Below, piece by piece: positions 56,198-63,708 of a stretch of 64,000 nucleotides of DNA. The first letter of the stretch is position 1. Each line of letters opens with the position of its first letter. The translations under genes were made by a program, and so were the position numbers. The notes beneath the pieces were generated by a model. That model searched no databases, was not told the DNA's origin, and saw only the letters and a list, made by a program, of their open reading frames with translations. This DNA is from Sulfitobacter litoralis. GTDB taxonomy: Bacteria; Pseudomonadota; Alphaproteobacteria; Rhodobacterales; Rhodobacteraceae. The stretch is taken from the NCBI RefSeq assembly GCF_900103185.1, contig NZ_FNJD01000007.1, positions 92,417 to 156,416 of the forward strand, read 5' to 3'.

Positions 56198-56650
56198 ATG
56201 ACCAATACATTTAAAACCCTCGTCATCGCCGCCCTCATGGGTACCGTATCTGCTCCAGCATTCGCAGCTGCACACGCCAGTTCTTCTATGACTTGCGCTG
56301 AATTCAATGAGCTGTCGAAAGACGATCAGATGATGGTGGCCTCCGCCGCGATCGCAGAGATCGACGATGGTGACAATGGTGGCTCCATGGGCAACTCTGG
56401 CCGTGACACAGGTGATACAACCACCACCACAACTGTAACAGCTGCTGAAGCAACCGACGATGAATCTGAAGAAGGTTCACTCGAAGGTGACCTGCAAGCT
56501 GTTGAAGACACAGGTGGCAACACCGCTGAATCCAACATGACGGCTGAGCCAATGGACGAAGCCGCGATGGAAAGCTTCTTGGTTGTATGTAACCAGAACC
56601 TTGACGCAACAGTCGGCGAAGCCGCTGCTGGTCTGCCAGGCGACAAATAA
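56198..56650 (+). CDS. HdeA/HdeB-like exported acidic protein
   Basis: The 150-residue protein has a signal peptide (MTNTFKTLVIAALMGTVSAP, ending near AFAAA). A segment SSSMTCAEFNELSKDDQMMVASAA resembles the start of HdeA (TCEDF), and a second cysteine in SFLVVCNQNLDATVGEAA could pair with the first. In E. coli HdeA is a periplasmic acid-stress chaperone. Here a long acidic low-complexity insert (about 45-115, rich in Asp, Glu, Thr and Gly) separates them, unlike E. coli HdeA. It has a TTAGGAG ribosome-binding site and a terminator. Function is inferred from weak similarity. Confidence 0.6.
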   Translation: MTNTFKTLVIAALMGTVSAPAFAAAHASSSMTCAEFNELSKDDQMMVASAAIAEIDDGDNGGSMGNSGRDTGDTTTTTTVTAAEATDDESEEGSLEGDLQAVEDTGGNTAESNMTAEPMDEAAMESFLVVCNQNLDATVGEAAAGLPGDK

Positions 56651-56675
56651 AACATAGGCCCTTAGGGTGTTTTCC

Positions 56676-56705
56676 AAGGCGGGTGCAGTGATGTGCCCGC
56701 CTTTT
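56676..56705 (+). terminator. Rho-independent terminator after the HdeA-like gene
   Basis: An 8-bp stem AAGGCGGG (56676-56683) pairs with CCCGCCTT (56696-56703), followed by TT. Confidence 0.7.
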
Positions 56706-56706
56706 G

Positions 56707-57270
56707 CGTGTCTGGCGTAGGTATCAGGAGACAGGCCGAGCCGCGGGTTTGCTCAGGCATTGTATCGATGCCGACCTTGTCGGGGTTCTAGCGAGCAAGT
56801 GAACCGAGGTCGGTCTTGGATAGATTTGGGGTAATGCGTCCCTGAGGCGTGGATTAAATCCAAATCGGAAACAATGATACCGAGCCATGCCGCGAGTATA
56901 CATGCCGAGCCTAGCGCCTAAAATTCGCCTAAAAAGCGCGGTGTTTGGCGGTATGACCGGATTGGACAAAGAATAGGGCAACTTCCTGCCGTGCAAGCCT
57001 GGTCTGCCTTGCTGATATTGTCACAGCGAGAAATCGGCTAACGATCTGAAATTCTTATATTTTGCATATAAACTCTGCACGAAAACGGGCGAACTTCACG
57101 GCTATGCAATGCCAAATCGCTGCTACTCCTTGCCTTCCCCCGAACCTCTGACCTCACATCTGCCGTCACATTCCCGCCGCAAGTACGCCGCCGTCGGGCC
57201 CTAAGTCGCAGCCCATGATGCAGGACAGCCTCGACACCCACGTTGGGCCTGTCACGACAAGGAGCCTACC
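56707..57270. other. 564-bp gap without a convincing gene
   Basis: No convincing gene was found. The longest open reading frame (minus strand, 56724-56996) has basic composition and no ribosome-binding site or recognisable domain. The gap separates the HdeA-like gene from the surface-glycan genes. It could carry regulatory DNA or a decayed element; neither is supported. Confidence 0.5.
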
Positions 57271-58584
57271 ATGCAACATCCTGAAACCACCTCTCCCAAG
57301 ACGGGCCTTTGGCACCTGACCGCCGGCGTGACTGCGGCAATCTTCTGCTTGGCGGGGGTGCTCGGAGGATGGGCCGCGACGACGCAGATTGCGGGGGCGG
57401 TGATTGCGACGGGTCAGATTGATGTGGCAGGAAAACCCAAGGTGATCCAGACGGTCGATGGCGGCGTGCTGGCAGAACTGACGGTTCAGAGCGGCGATAT
57501 CGTAAAGGCGGGTCAGGTGCTCGCGCGGTTTGACGCGGCTGCCTTGCAAATCGATTTGCGCATGGCCCGCGCCCGGCTCGCCGATGCGATCGGGCTGCGT
57601 GCCCGGCTCGAAGCAGAGCGGGATGGCAGCGCTGTGCCGGGGTTCGATACGATCGAGTTGCCCGATAGCATTCGCCCGCTGGATATGACCCAAGCGCGGG
57701 CAGGGCAGAGCGCAATATTCAAAGCGCGCGCCCAGATGCGTGCTGGTATGCTTGATCGTATCTCCAGCAATCTTGACGCTGTCGACATGCAGGTCACTGG
57801 CATCAACGGGCAGATTTTTGCTTCAGAGCAGCAGCTTGCGATCCTTTCGGATGAGCTGACCAGCCTGTCGGTCTTGGTTGCAAAAGGGCTGGCACCGCAG
57901 GTGCGGCTGTCACAGTTGCAATCCTCTCAGGCGGGATTGCGCGGTGATCTGGCCGCCCGTCGGGCAGAGCTCGCCCAATTGATCCACCAGCGCGGGACCC
58001 TCAAACTGGAACGCCTGCAAGCGGACCGTCGCTTTCAGGAAGAGGTTGCGCTCGAACTGCGCGAGGTGAACGCCGCTGTACAACAGCTTGTTCTGGCCAC
58101 CATCACCCGCCAAGCGCAGATGGACCGTATCGTCATTCGCGCGCCTGCGGATGGCATGGTGCATGAGCTGCGGGCGACGACAGTCGGGGGGGTCGTGGCA
58201 GCGGGCGCAACCTTGATGGATATTGTGCCGCAACGCGAGATGTTCGAATTCGAGGTACGTGTCGACCCGCGCTCTATCAATCTGGTGCGCTATGAGCAGC
58301 CCGCAACCATTGTGCTCTCTGCGTTTGATCCGCACACGACGCCGCGCTTGACCGGTACCGTGCGGGGTATCTCTCCGAAGGTGGTGATTGATTCAAACAC
58401 CGGCGAGAGTTTCTACCGGATCAGCCTCGAAATCCCGAACACCGAGCTTAGCCGTCTGCCCGCATCTGCCCGTCTGGTACCCGGCATGCCGATCGAGGCA
58501 TTCTTGAAAACAGGGGACCGAACCGTGCTCAGCTATCTGGCCGAACCTATCAGCAGCCAGCTTCGGCGGGGGTTCCGCGGCTGA
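57271..58584 (+). CDS. Type I secretion membrane-fusion protein (HlyD family), unpaired
   Basis: The 437-residue protein is an HlyD/PrsE-type periplasmic adaptor of type I secretion. It has a membrane anchor near residues 15-40 (LTAGVTAAIFCLAGVLGGW), the biotinyl-lipoyl-like half GAVIATGQIDVAGKPKVIQTVDGGVLAEL, a long coiled coil (about 110-265) and the RIVIRAPADGMVHELRATTVGGVV segment. The C-terminal family end is GMPIEAFLKTGDRTVLSYLAEPI. Normally the partner ABC ATPase gene is adjacent; none lies within the window here. The start has an AAGGAG site. It is followed after 51 bp by a glycosyltransferase gene. Confidence 0.9.
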   Translation: MQHPETTSPKTGLWHLTAGVTAAIFCLAGVLGGWAATTQIAGAVIATGQIDVAGKPKVIQTVDGGVLAELTVQSGDIVKAGQVLARFDAAALQIDLRMARARLADAIGLRARLEAERDGSAVPGFDTIELPDSIRPLDMTQARAGQSAIFKARAQMRAGMLDRISSNLDAVDMQVTGINGQIFASEQQLAILSDELTSLSVLVAKGLAPQVRLSQLQSSQAGLRGDLAARRAELAQLIHQRGTLKLERLQADRRFQEEVALELREVNAAVQQLVLATITRQAQMDRIVIRAPADGMVHELRATTVGGVVAAGATLMDIVPQREMFEFEVRVDPRSINLVRYEQPATIVLSAFDPHTTPRLTGTVRGISPKVVIDSNTGESFYRISLEIPNTELSRLPASARLVPGMPIEAFLKTGDRTVLSYLAEPISSQLRRGFRG

Positions 58585-58635
58585 TCCTCCACCAGCTTTA
58601 GCGAAATATTTACTATCTTCCGGTCTTAAAGGAGG

Positions 58636-59556
58636 ATGCACCCCGCGCCCGCCTTGCCCAGCATCACTGTTGTGATTCCACATCTGAACCAACCCGATGC
58701 CCTTGCACGCTGCCTCGCTGCGCTTGCGGGGGGCACGATTGAACCGGCCGAGGTTATCGTCGTCGACAATGGCTCTGTAAGATTGCCGAAAGAGATTGTT
58801 AACGATTACCCATGGGTATCCCTGATCAAACAGACGATCCCCGGCCCCGGCCCAGCCCGTAATCTTGGTGCGGCACGGGCGCAGGGTGCAGTTCTTGCCT
58901 TTTTGGACGCAGATTGCCAGCCCGATCCCCCCTGGCTAGAGCGTGCTGCACAACGCCTGCAGCGGGACCCCGATACGATTCTCGGCGGGGATGTTCGCAT
59001 CGCGTGTGGGCCGGGTGACAAATTGGACGCAACGACAGCCTACCAAGCGATTTTTGCCTACCGAATGGACCACTACATCGCACGTCAGGGGTTTACGGGG
59101 ACCGGGAATCTGATCGTGCATCGCAAGGTGTTTCTTGCAGTCGGGCCGTTCAAGGGGCTGCGCTTTGCCGAGGATCGCGACTGGGGGCAGCGTGCCACAG
59201 CCGCGGGGCATCGCATGGCTTTTGCGCCCGAGTTGATTGTCCATCACCCGCCCCACACGGCTTCAGGGTTGCGAGCGAAATGGGACCGGCAGCTTGCCCA
59301 TGACTGGGTGCGATGCAGCCGACACAGGGACAAGATCTGGTGGGCAGCTAAGTCGCTGCTGCTCATTGCTTCGCCTCTAGGTGCCGTGCCGCAGATTTTT
59401 ATCAGCGCCCGGATCAACGGCAGGCGTAACCGCGTAATGGCGTTCATCGGTCTAGCCTCTGTTCGCCTATATCGTGCCAAGCGCATGTTGCATCTGCTGT
59501 ATGGAAACGACCCGAACCGGCTGTTGCAGCGGTGGAACCGTTTTGATCTGCCATGA
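58636..59556 (+). CDS. Family 2 glycosyltransferase
   Basis: The 306-residue protein has a GT-A fold of glycosyltransferase family 2: ITVVIPHLNQPDALARCLAALA, VIVVDNGSVRLP, PGPGPARNLGAARAQGAVLAFLDADCQPDPPWL, where DAD is the metal-binding DxD, and later FAEDRDWGQRATAAGHRMAFAPE (ED as the catalytic-base region). A hydrophobic helix near residue 235-255 may attach it to the membrane. It probably adds a sugar to a lipid-linked or surface glycan. The AAAGGAGG sequence ends right at the ATG, leaving no usual spacer, so the true start may differ. Confidence 0.88.
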   Translation: MHPAPALPSITVVIPHLNQPDALARCLAALAGGTIEPAEVIVVDNGSVRLPKEIVNDYPWVSLIKQTIPGPGPARNLGAARAQGAVLAFLDADCQPDPPWLERAAQRLQRDPDTILGGDVRIACGPGDKLDATTAYQAIFAYRMDHYIARQGFTGTGNLIVHRKVFLAVGPFKGLRFAEDRDWGQRATAAGHRMAFAPELIVHHPPHTASGLRAKWDRQLAHDWVRCSRHRDKIWWAAKSLLLIASPLGAVPQIFISARINGRRNRVMAFIGLASVRLYRAKRMLHLLYGNDPNRLLQRWNRFDLP

Positions 59557-59584
59557 TGTTCCCCCAAGTCCGACGCGGGCGGCA

Positions 59585-61042
59585 ATGATCCGCGCCTTCA
59601 GCTTTCTTCTGTCGGGTAACGCCTGCGCCGCCGGAATTTTACTCCTGCGAACGGTGCTAATCTCGCACCTCATCAACCTAGAGAATTTCGGCATCGGCGC
59701 GAGCCTTGTTCTCTCACTAACATTGATAGAGATGCTGACCGCTCTCGGGTTCCAGCAACAAATTGTAAACGCGCCACATGGGGATGACCCAAACTATCAC
59801 AGCGCTCTGCACGGTGTGGCGATGATACGTGGTGTGTTCGGTGCGGGGGTGATTTTGGTGTTCGCCCCTCCTATGGCCGATGCCTTCGGACTTTCGCATC
59901 TGGTGTGGGCGTTTCAACTGATGGCGGTGGTGCCACTGATGCAGGGGGGGGTGCACCTTGATGTTTACCGCCAGACCCGCCAGCACAAACATCGCGCTGC
60001 AGTATGGATCGCACTGGCCCCACCGCTTGGCTCGTTGATTGCGGTAATGCCGCTGTCGGTTCTCTTCGATGATTTCCGGATCATGCTCGGTGCGCTTCTG
60101 GTTCATATGGCGCTGGGCACCCTCGTGCACCATGCAGTCGCAAAGCGCCCCTACCGGCTGCGGCTCAACCTCGCTATCACGCTGCACAGTTTGCACTTCG
60201 GGTGGCCCCTAATGGCCAGCGGCGCAGTGATGTTTCTTGTGTTCAACGGAGAACGTGCCATCGTCGGTCGGTTCTTGGGGCTAGAGCCATTGGCCCTTTT
60301 CTCAATGGCGGTATCCCTGACGCTGGTGCCGTCGCTGGTCCTGATGCGCAGCACGATGAGCTTTTTCCTGCCGCGTCTAACGGCTTGTGGCGGGCCCAAT
60401 GCGTTTGCGGACTGTGCGGTCAACACGCTCCGCGGCCATATCGTACTTGCGGGCGCGATGGTGGCGTTGGTCAGCCTGCTTGGTGCGCCATTCGTGCAGT
60501 ACGTCTTGGACGACACATACCGCGCGGCCCTACCGCTGCTCACACTTATGTCGGTGGCGCAGGCCCTACGGGTTGTCAAAGGCGGTTGCGCAATCGTGGC
60601 GCTGGGCAAAGGGTTTCGCAAGACCGAGCTGATGACCGATCTTTTGCGTATCGCGTTTCTACCCTTAGCCGCATGGAGCGTCATACAGGGCGCAAGCCTG
60701 GTCCGCGTGGTGCAAATCGCGGCGCTGGGCGAAGGCGCTGGGATGGTGATTGCGCTGCTATGGATGAATCGGGTGCAACATGTGCCGCTGCGCCCGCTTG
60801 GGCCACCCATGCTCTGGTTGGCAGGCACGCTAATTTGGGCGGTTCTTACGCATGAAGATCCTCTTGGCTACCGGATTGCGGGCTTCATGATGCTGTTCGC
60901 GTGGATGGCTATGACGTTGATCGGGATACGCAAAATTTTAACGAGAAAAGGAACAGATGATGGGATGGAGCCTCCTGCGGTCCCGGGTTGTTTGGGCAAT
61001 AACAACGGTCTGCATATCAGGCTGTGGTCGAAAAATTCTTAA
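59585..61042 (+). CDS. Polysaccharide flippase (Wzx/PST family)
   Basis: The 485-residue protein has about 12-14 membrane helices, beginning MIRAFSFLLSGNACAAGILLL, with ENFGIGASLVLSLTLIEMLTALGFQQQIV, a motif of O-antigen/exopolysaccharide flippases of the MOP superfamily (LENFGLxxx), and HFGWPLMASGAVMFLVFNGERAIVGRFLG in the middle. Such proteins flip lipid-linked glycan units to the periplasmic face. From the ATG at 59585 it begins 28 bp after the glycosyltransferase stop; an upstream in-frame ATG at 59474 lies within that gene. The soluble C-terminal tail (after about 455) is short and not conserved. Confidence 0.88.
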   Translation: MIRAFSFLLSGNACAAGILLLRTVLISHLINLENFGIGASLVLSLTLIEMLTALGFQQQIVNAPHGDDPNYHSALHGVAMIRGVFGAGVILVFAPPMADAFGLSHLVWAFQLMAVVPLMQGGVHLDVYRQTRQHKHRAAVWIALAPPLGSLIAVMPLSVLFDDFRIMLGALLVHMALGTLVHHAVAKRPYRLRLNLAITLHSLHFGWPLMASGAVMFLVFNGERAIVGRFLGLEPLALFSMAVSLTLVPSLVLMRSTMSFFLPRLTACGGPNAFADCAVNTLRGHIVLAGAMVALVSLLGAPFVQYVLDDTYRAALPLLTLMSVAQALRVVKGGCAIVALGKGFRKTELMTDLLRIAFLPLAAWSVIQGASLVRVVQIAALGEGAGMVIALLWMNRVQHVPLRPLGPPMLWLAGTLIWAVLTHEDPLGYRIAGFMMLFAWMAMTLIGIRKILTRKGTDDGMEPPAVPGCLGNNNGLHIRLWSKNS

Positions 61043-61051
61043 CCCTTTTTC

Positions 61052-62230
61052 ATGACAACAAGTATCAAACGGGCAAGATTGTCCGACCTTGCCGTCGGGC
61101 GCGAAAACCATTTCAACCTGATCCGCTTTTTCGCGGCAGGGGCGGTGCTGGTCTCTCATGCGTGGCCGCTCGCCCTTGGGCGGGGTACGGTAGAACCATT
61201 GAAAGACGCGCTTGGGTACTCCTTGGGTGAGCTCGCGGTTTTTGTCTTCTTTGGCCTTTCCGGTTTCTTTATCGCGGGCAGCTTTGCACGGCAGTCATCT
61301 GTTTTTGCTTTCATTTTGGCGCGCGCGTCCCGTCTTTTGCCGGGGTTGGCTGTATCGATCCTTTTCGTTGCGTTAATCATCGGCCCGCTGGTCAGCACGC
61401 TTGACCTCGCAAGCTACTTTTCCCACCCGGACACGGGGCGGTTCGTTGTCCAAAATATCCTGATTTTCAAGCCAGTATATACGTTGCCAGGCGTGTTCAC
61501 GGATAACCCTTACCCTGCCGTTGAAGGGTCCATCTGGACCCTTGCGCATGAGGTCGCCTGCTATGCGTTGATCCTGCTGCTCGGCCTCGCGGGGGTACTG
61601 CAGCGAAAGTCGATGACGGCGGGGCTGGCGGTGCTATACCTTCTGAGTTGGATCGCCATGCCAACCCTTCAAGAGTTCGTTCATCCGCGTATACAGCAGA
61701 CGCAGGAGCTTTCATTCCCTTTTGTGATTGGCGCAGCATGCTGGATCTGGCGCGCACATATCTTCTTGTGGTGGCCCATCGTGCTCGTATCAATTGGGCT
61801 GGCATGGGCCACGCAAGGCACAGTTCTCGCTTTCCCGATGTTGGCATTAACCGTGACTTATAGCTGTTTATGGGCGGGCTACTGCAGGGTACCGCCTCTG
61901 CTTATGTTCAATAGAGTCGGTGATTATTCATACGGTATATATGTTTACGCGATGCCCCTACAGGGTTTGACCGTTTGGCTATGGGGCGACGTGACGCCGG
62001 TTGCAAACATAGCTATGGCGCTCCCGTTAACCTTGATCTGCGCCATCATATCTTGGCATTGGGTCGAAAACCCCGCGCTGACTTTTGGCGGAAAAGCAGT
62101 CAGCGCGGGCAACAGCTTAGGCGGCCGAAAACACAGCCCCGATAAAGGCCCCTTCGGCCACCGGCGTGTTGCCAAACAGATCGGTCGAATAGGGCATGTT
62201 TTCAGGCGCAACCTTGGGGAGCGAAGATGA
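61052..62230 (+). CDS. Acyltransferase 3 family protein (OafA-like)
   Basis: The 392-residue protein has about ten membrane helices with acyltransferase-3 features: LIRFFAAGAVLVSHAWPLA, where the histidine of the catalytic motif lies (VLVSHAW), FFGLSGFFIAGS (typical FF-SGF), and IWTLAHEVACYALILL with the conserved W-L-E-like region. Such enzymes acylate surface polysaccharides. The last 35-40 residues (GGRKHSPDKGPFGHRRVAKQIG) are basic and overlap the convergent beta-helix gene by 114 bp, so the natural C-terminus may be shorter or disrupted. It begins 9 bp after the flippase. Confidence 0.85.
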   Translation: MTTSIKRARLSDLAVGRENHFNLIRFFAAGAVLVSHAWPLALGRGTVEPLKDALGYSLGELAVFVFFGLSGFFIAGSFARQSSVFAFILARASRLLPGLAVSILFVALIIGPLVSTLDLASYFSHPDTGRFVVQNILIFKPVYTLPGVFTDNPYPAVEGSIWTLAHEVACYALILLLGLAGVLQRKSMTAGLAVLYLLSWIAMPTLQEFVHPRIQQTQELSFPFVIGAACWIWRAHIFLWWPIVLVSIGLAWATQGTVLAFPMLALTVTYSCLWAGYCRVPPLLMFNRVGDYSYGIYVYAMPLQGLTVWLWGDVTPVANIAMALPLTLICAIISWHWVENPALTFGGKAVSAGNSLGGRKHSPDKGPFGHRRVAKQIGRIGHVFRRNLGERR

Positions 62231-63682
62231 CGCGGCAGGCACATAGCTGCCCCCGCCTGTATTATCTCCACTGTGAGAGCGATCATGAACCCAAGGTGTC
62301 GCGATATGAGCAACCTCCCGAACCGAAGGGAACTCCCCCAACCATGATGACGCGCCATACCCGGGTTCATTGCTCGATCCGGCGATAGCGACATTGTCGG
62401 CCCATCCGACTTTGTACCTCGCAGGCCAGTTTCCGGTATTTGAAGTTTGAGCGGAAAATATGTCGCTTTTTATGTTTATGCGGTGAAATAAATTATTTCG
62501 GAAGGAGCCCGACTTAGGGACGTTTACCGCACCATCCAGATACAGCAAATTTGCGCGTTCTCCCGCGATGGTATTGTTGTGAAAGACAATATTCTGCGCC
62601 GGATTTTCATCGCTATCCGCATTCAGTCGCAACGCGGCATTGGTAGACGTGCCCCAGCTTTCGATTATATTCCCGACGAATGCAAAACCGCGCTGGCCGA
62701 TTTCGGTTCTTATGGCGACAATAGCGTTTGTTGCGCTGCCGTTGCTAAACTTATTCCAACCTAGGAAGGTCCCAACCATCGCAGGCCGGTCGCCAACCGG
62801 CGCACGCAACGTAAATTCGTCAAGGTCACAACAGCCTACCGCATTATACGTAATGGTGCCGGCGCAGCCCTTGCAGCCGATCGCGCTGACCATGATTGCC
62901 TCTGTCGAGAAAGAGTTTCCCTGACGGGGATCATTTCCTTCGCTTGCCGTGCAGTTGATCTGCACAAAACGTCCGACGCGATAGACCCAAGCCCCATAAC
63001 TTCCCATTTCATTTGCATCCCAAGCGCAATTTTCAGCGATTAACAGATTTTCAGCCGACGCCGCTCCGCTGTCTAGAAAGACGGAGTTCGGCCCGCCCTT
63101 TCGCAAAGTTAAGTCACGCAACCTCAGGCGCGTTGGGATCCCGTTGAACCGATTGACGCCACCATCCGTCAGGACCGTGGTATCACGTTTGGCAGGATCA
63201 GACGCCGCAATGCACAAAGGGATGTCGGACGAGTGGCCCTCGGTTTTGAAAGGGGTAAGCGCATGTACCCCTTCGGCCAATAGGATAACTCCGCCACCGG
63301 CGTCATCTACCCGCCCGTGGTGCGCAGCGTTCAGGTCCTTTATTGCCCCAGCGGCTGCAACGATGGTCGCGAAGGGCGAAGTTGCGGAATCTACCCGAGC
63401 TGTTGCCACTTGGCCCGTTGCGTCATCGCCAGTCGTTGAGTCTACCAGTGCATAAAAGGCTCCATATCCTCCATTCGTGTCATTTAACAAACGTAGTATC
63501 GTGAGGTTCGGGGACGGGTAGGGATCGGCCCCAATTGAAAGTGTAAAAGCCTCCCCCACCCAAGGGTAGATCGTAGCGTCGACCGTCAGCAGCACCCCCT
63601 GAGCAAGGCTGGATAAATCAACATTGGCCGCGAAATGTGGGATTTGCAGACCTGAGGCTTCAAACCTCAAACTGCTTTGCAT
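62117..63682 (-). CDS. Parallel beta-helix surface protein, possible glycan-active
   Basis: From the ATG at 63682 (MQSSLRFEASGLQ) this 521-residue protein shows right-handed beta-helix (PbH1/pectate-lyase-like) repeats with many regularly spaced N, T, D and G residues (FVGNIIESWGTSTNAALRLN, IVFHNNTIAGERANLLYLD). No signal peptide is visible in this start, and the true N-terminus may have been cut by the adjacent insertion sequence. A GGGGGATTACC sequence at the IS edge gives the only RBS-like site. Function as lyase, epimerase, adhesin or phage-type depolymerase cannot be decided. Confidence 0.7.
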   Translation of the reverse strand: MQSSLRFEASGLQIPHFAANVDLSSLAQGVLLTVDATIYPWVGEAFTLSIGADPYPSPNLTILRLLNDTNGGYGAFYALVDSTTGDDATGQVATARVDSATSPFATIVAAAGAIKDLNAAHHGRVDDAGGGVILLAEGVHALTPFKTEGHSSDIPLCIAASDPAKRDTTVLTDGGVNRFNGIPTRLRLRDLTLRKGGPNSVFLDSGAASAENLLIAENCAWDANEMGSYGAWVYRVGRFVQINCTASEGNDPRQGNSFSTEAIMVSAIGCKGCAGTITYNAVGCCDLDEFTLRAPVGDRPAMVGTFLGWNKFSNGSATNAIVAIRTEIGQRGFAFVGNIIESWGTSTNAALRLNADSDENPAQNIVFHNNTIAGERANLLYLDGAVNVPKSGSFRNNLFHRINIKSDIFSAQTSNTGNWPARYKVGWADNVAIAGSSNEPGYGASSWLGEFPSVREVAHIATPWVHDRSHSGDNTGGGSYVPAASSSLPKVAPENMPYSTDLFGNTPVAEGAFIGAVFSAA

Positions 63683-63691
63683 TGGTAATCC

Positions 63692-63708
63692 CCCCATTTT
63701 TAATGGGG
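63692..63708. repeat. Palindrome at the insertion-sequence edge
   Basis: CCCCATT (63692-63698) and AATGGGG (63702-63708) with a 3-base spacer form a perfect palindrome. It lies at the junction between the beta-helix gene and the IS3 element; part of it may be the terminal inverted repeat and part a flank or target duplication. Confidence 0.6.

Noticed and set aside
56724..56996. 90-residue minus-strand frame in the gap before the glycan locus
   Set aside because: No RBS, no domain, basic composition; not enough to call a gene.
60202..60855. 217-residue open reading frame inside the flippase gene
   Set aside because: Alternative-frame shadow of a good transmembrane protein; arginine-rich and unlike any family.
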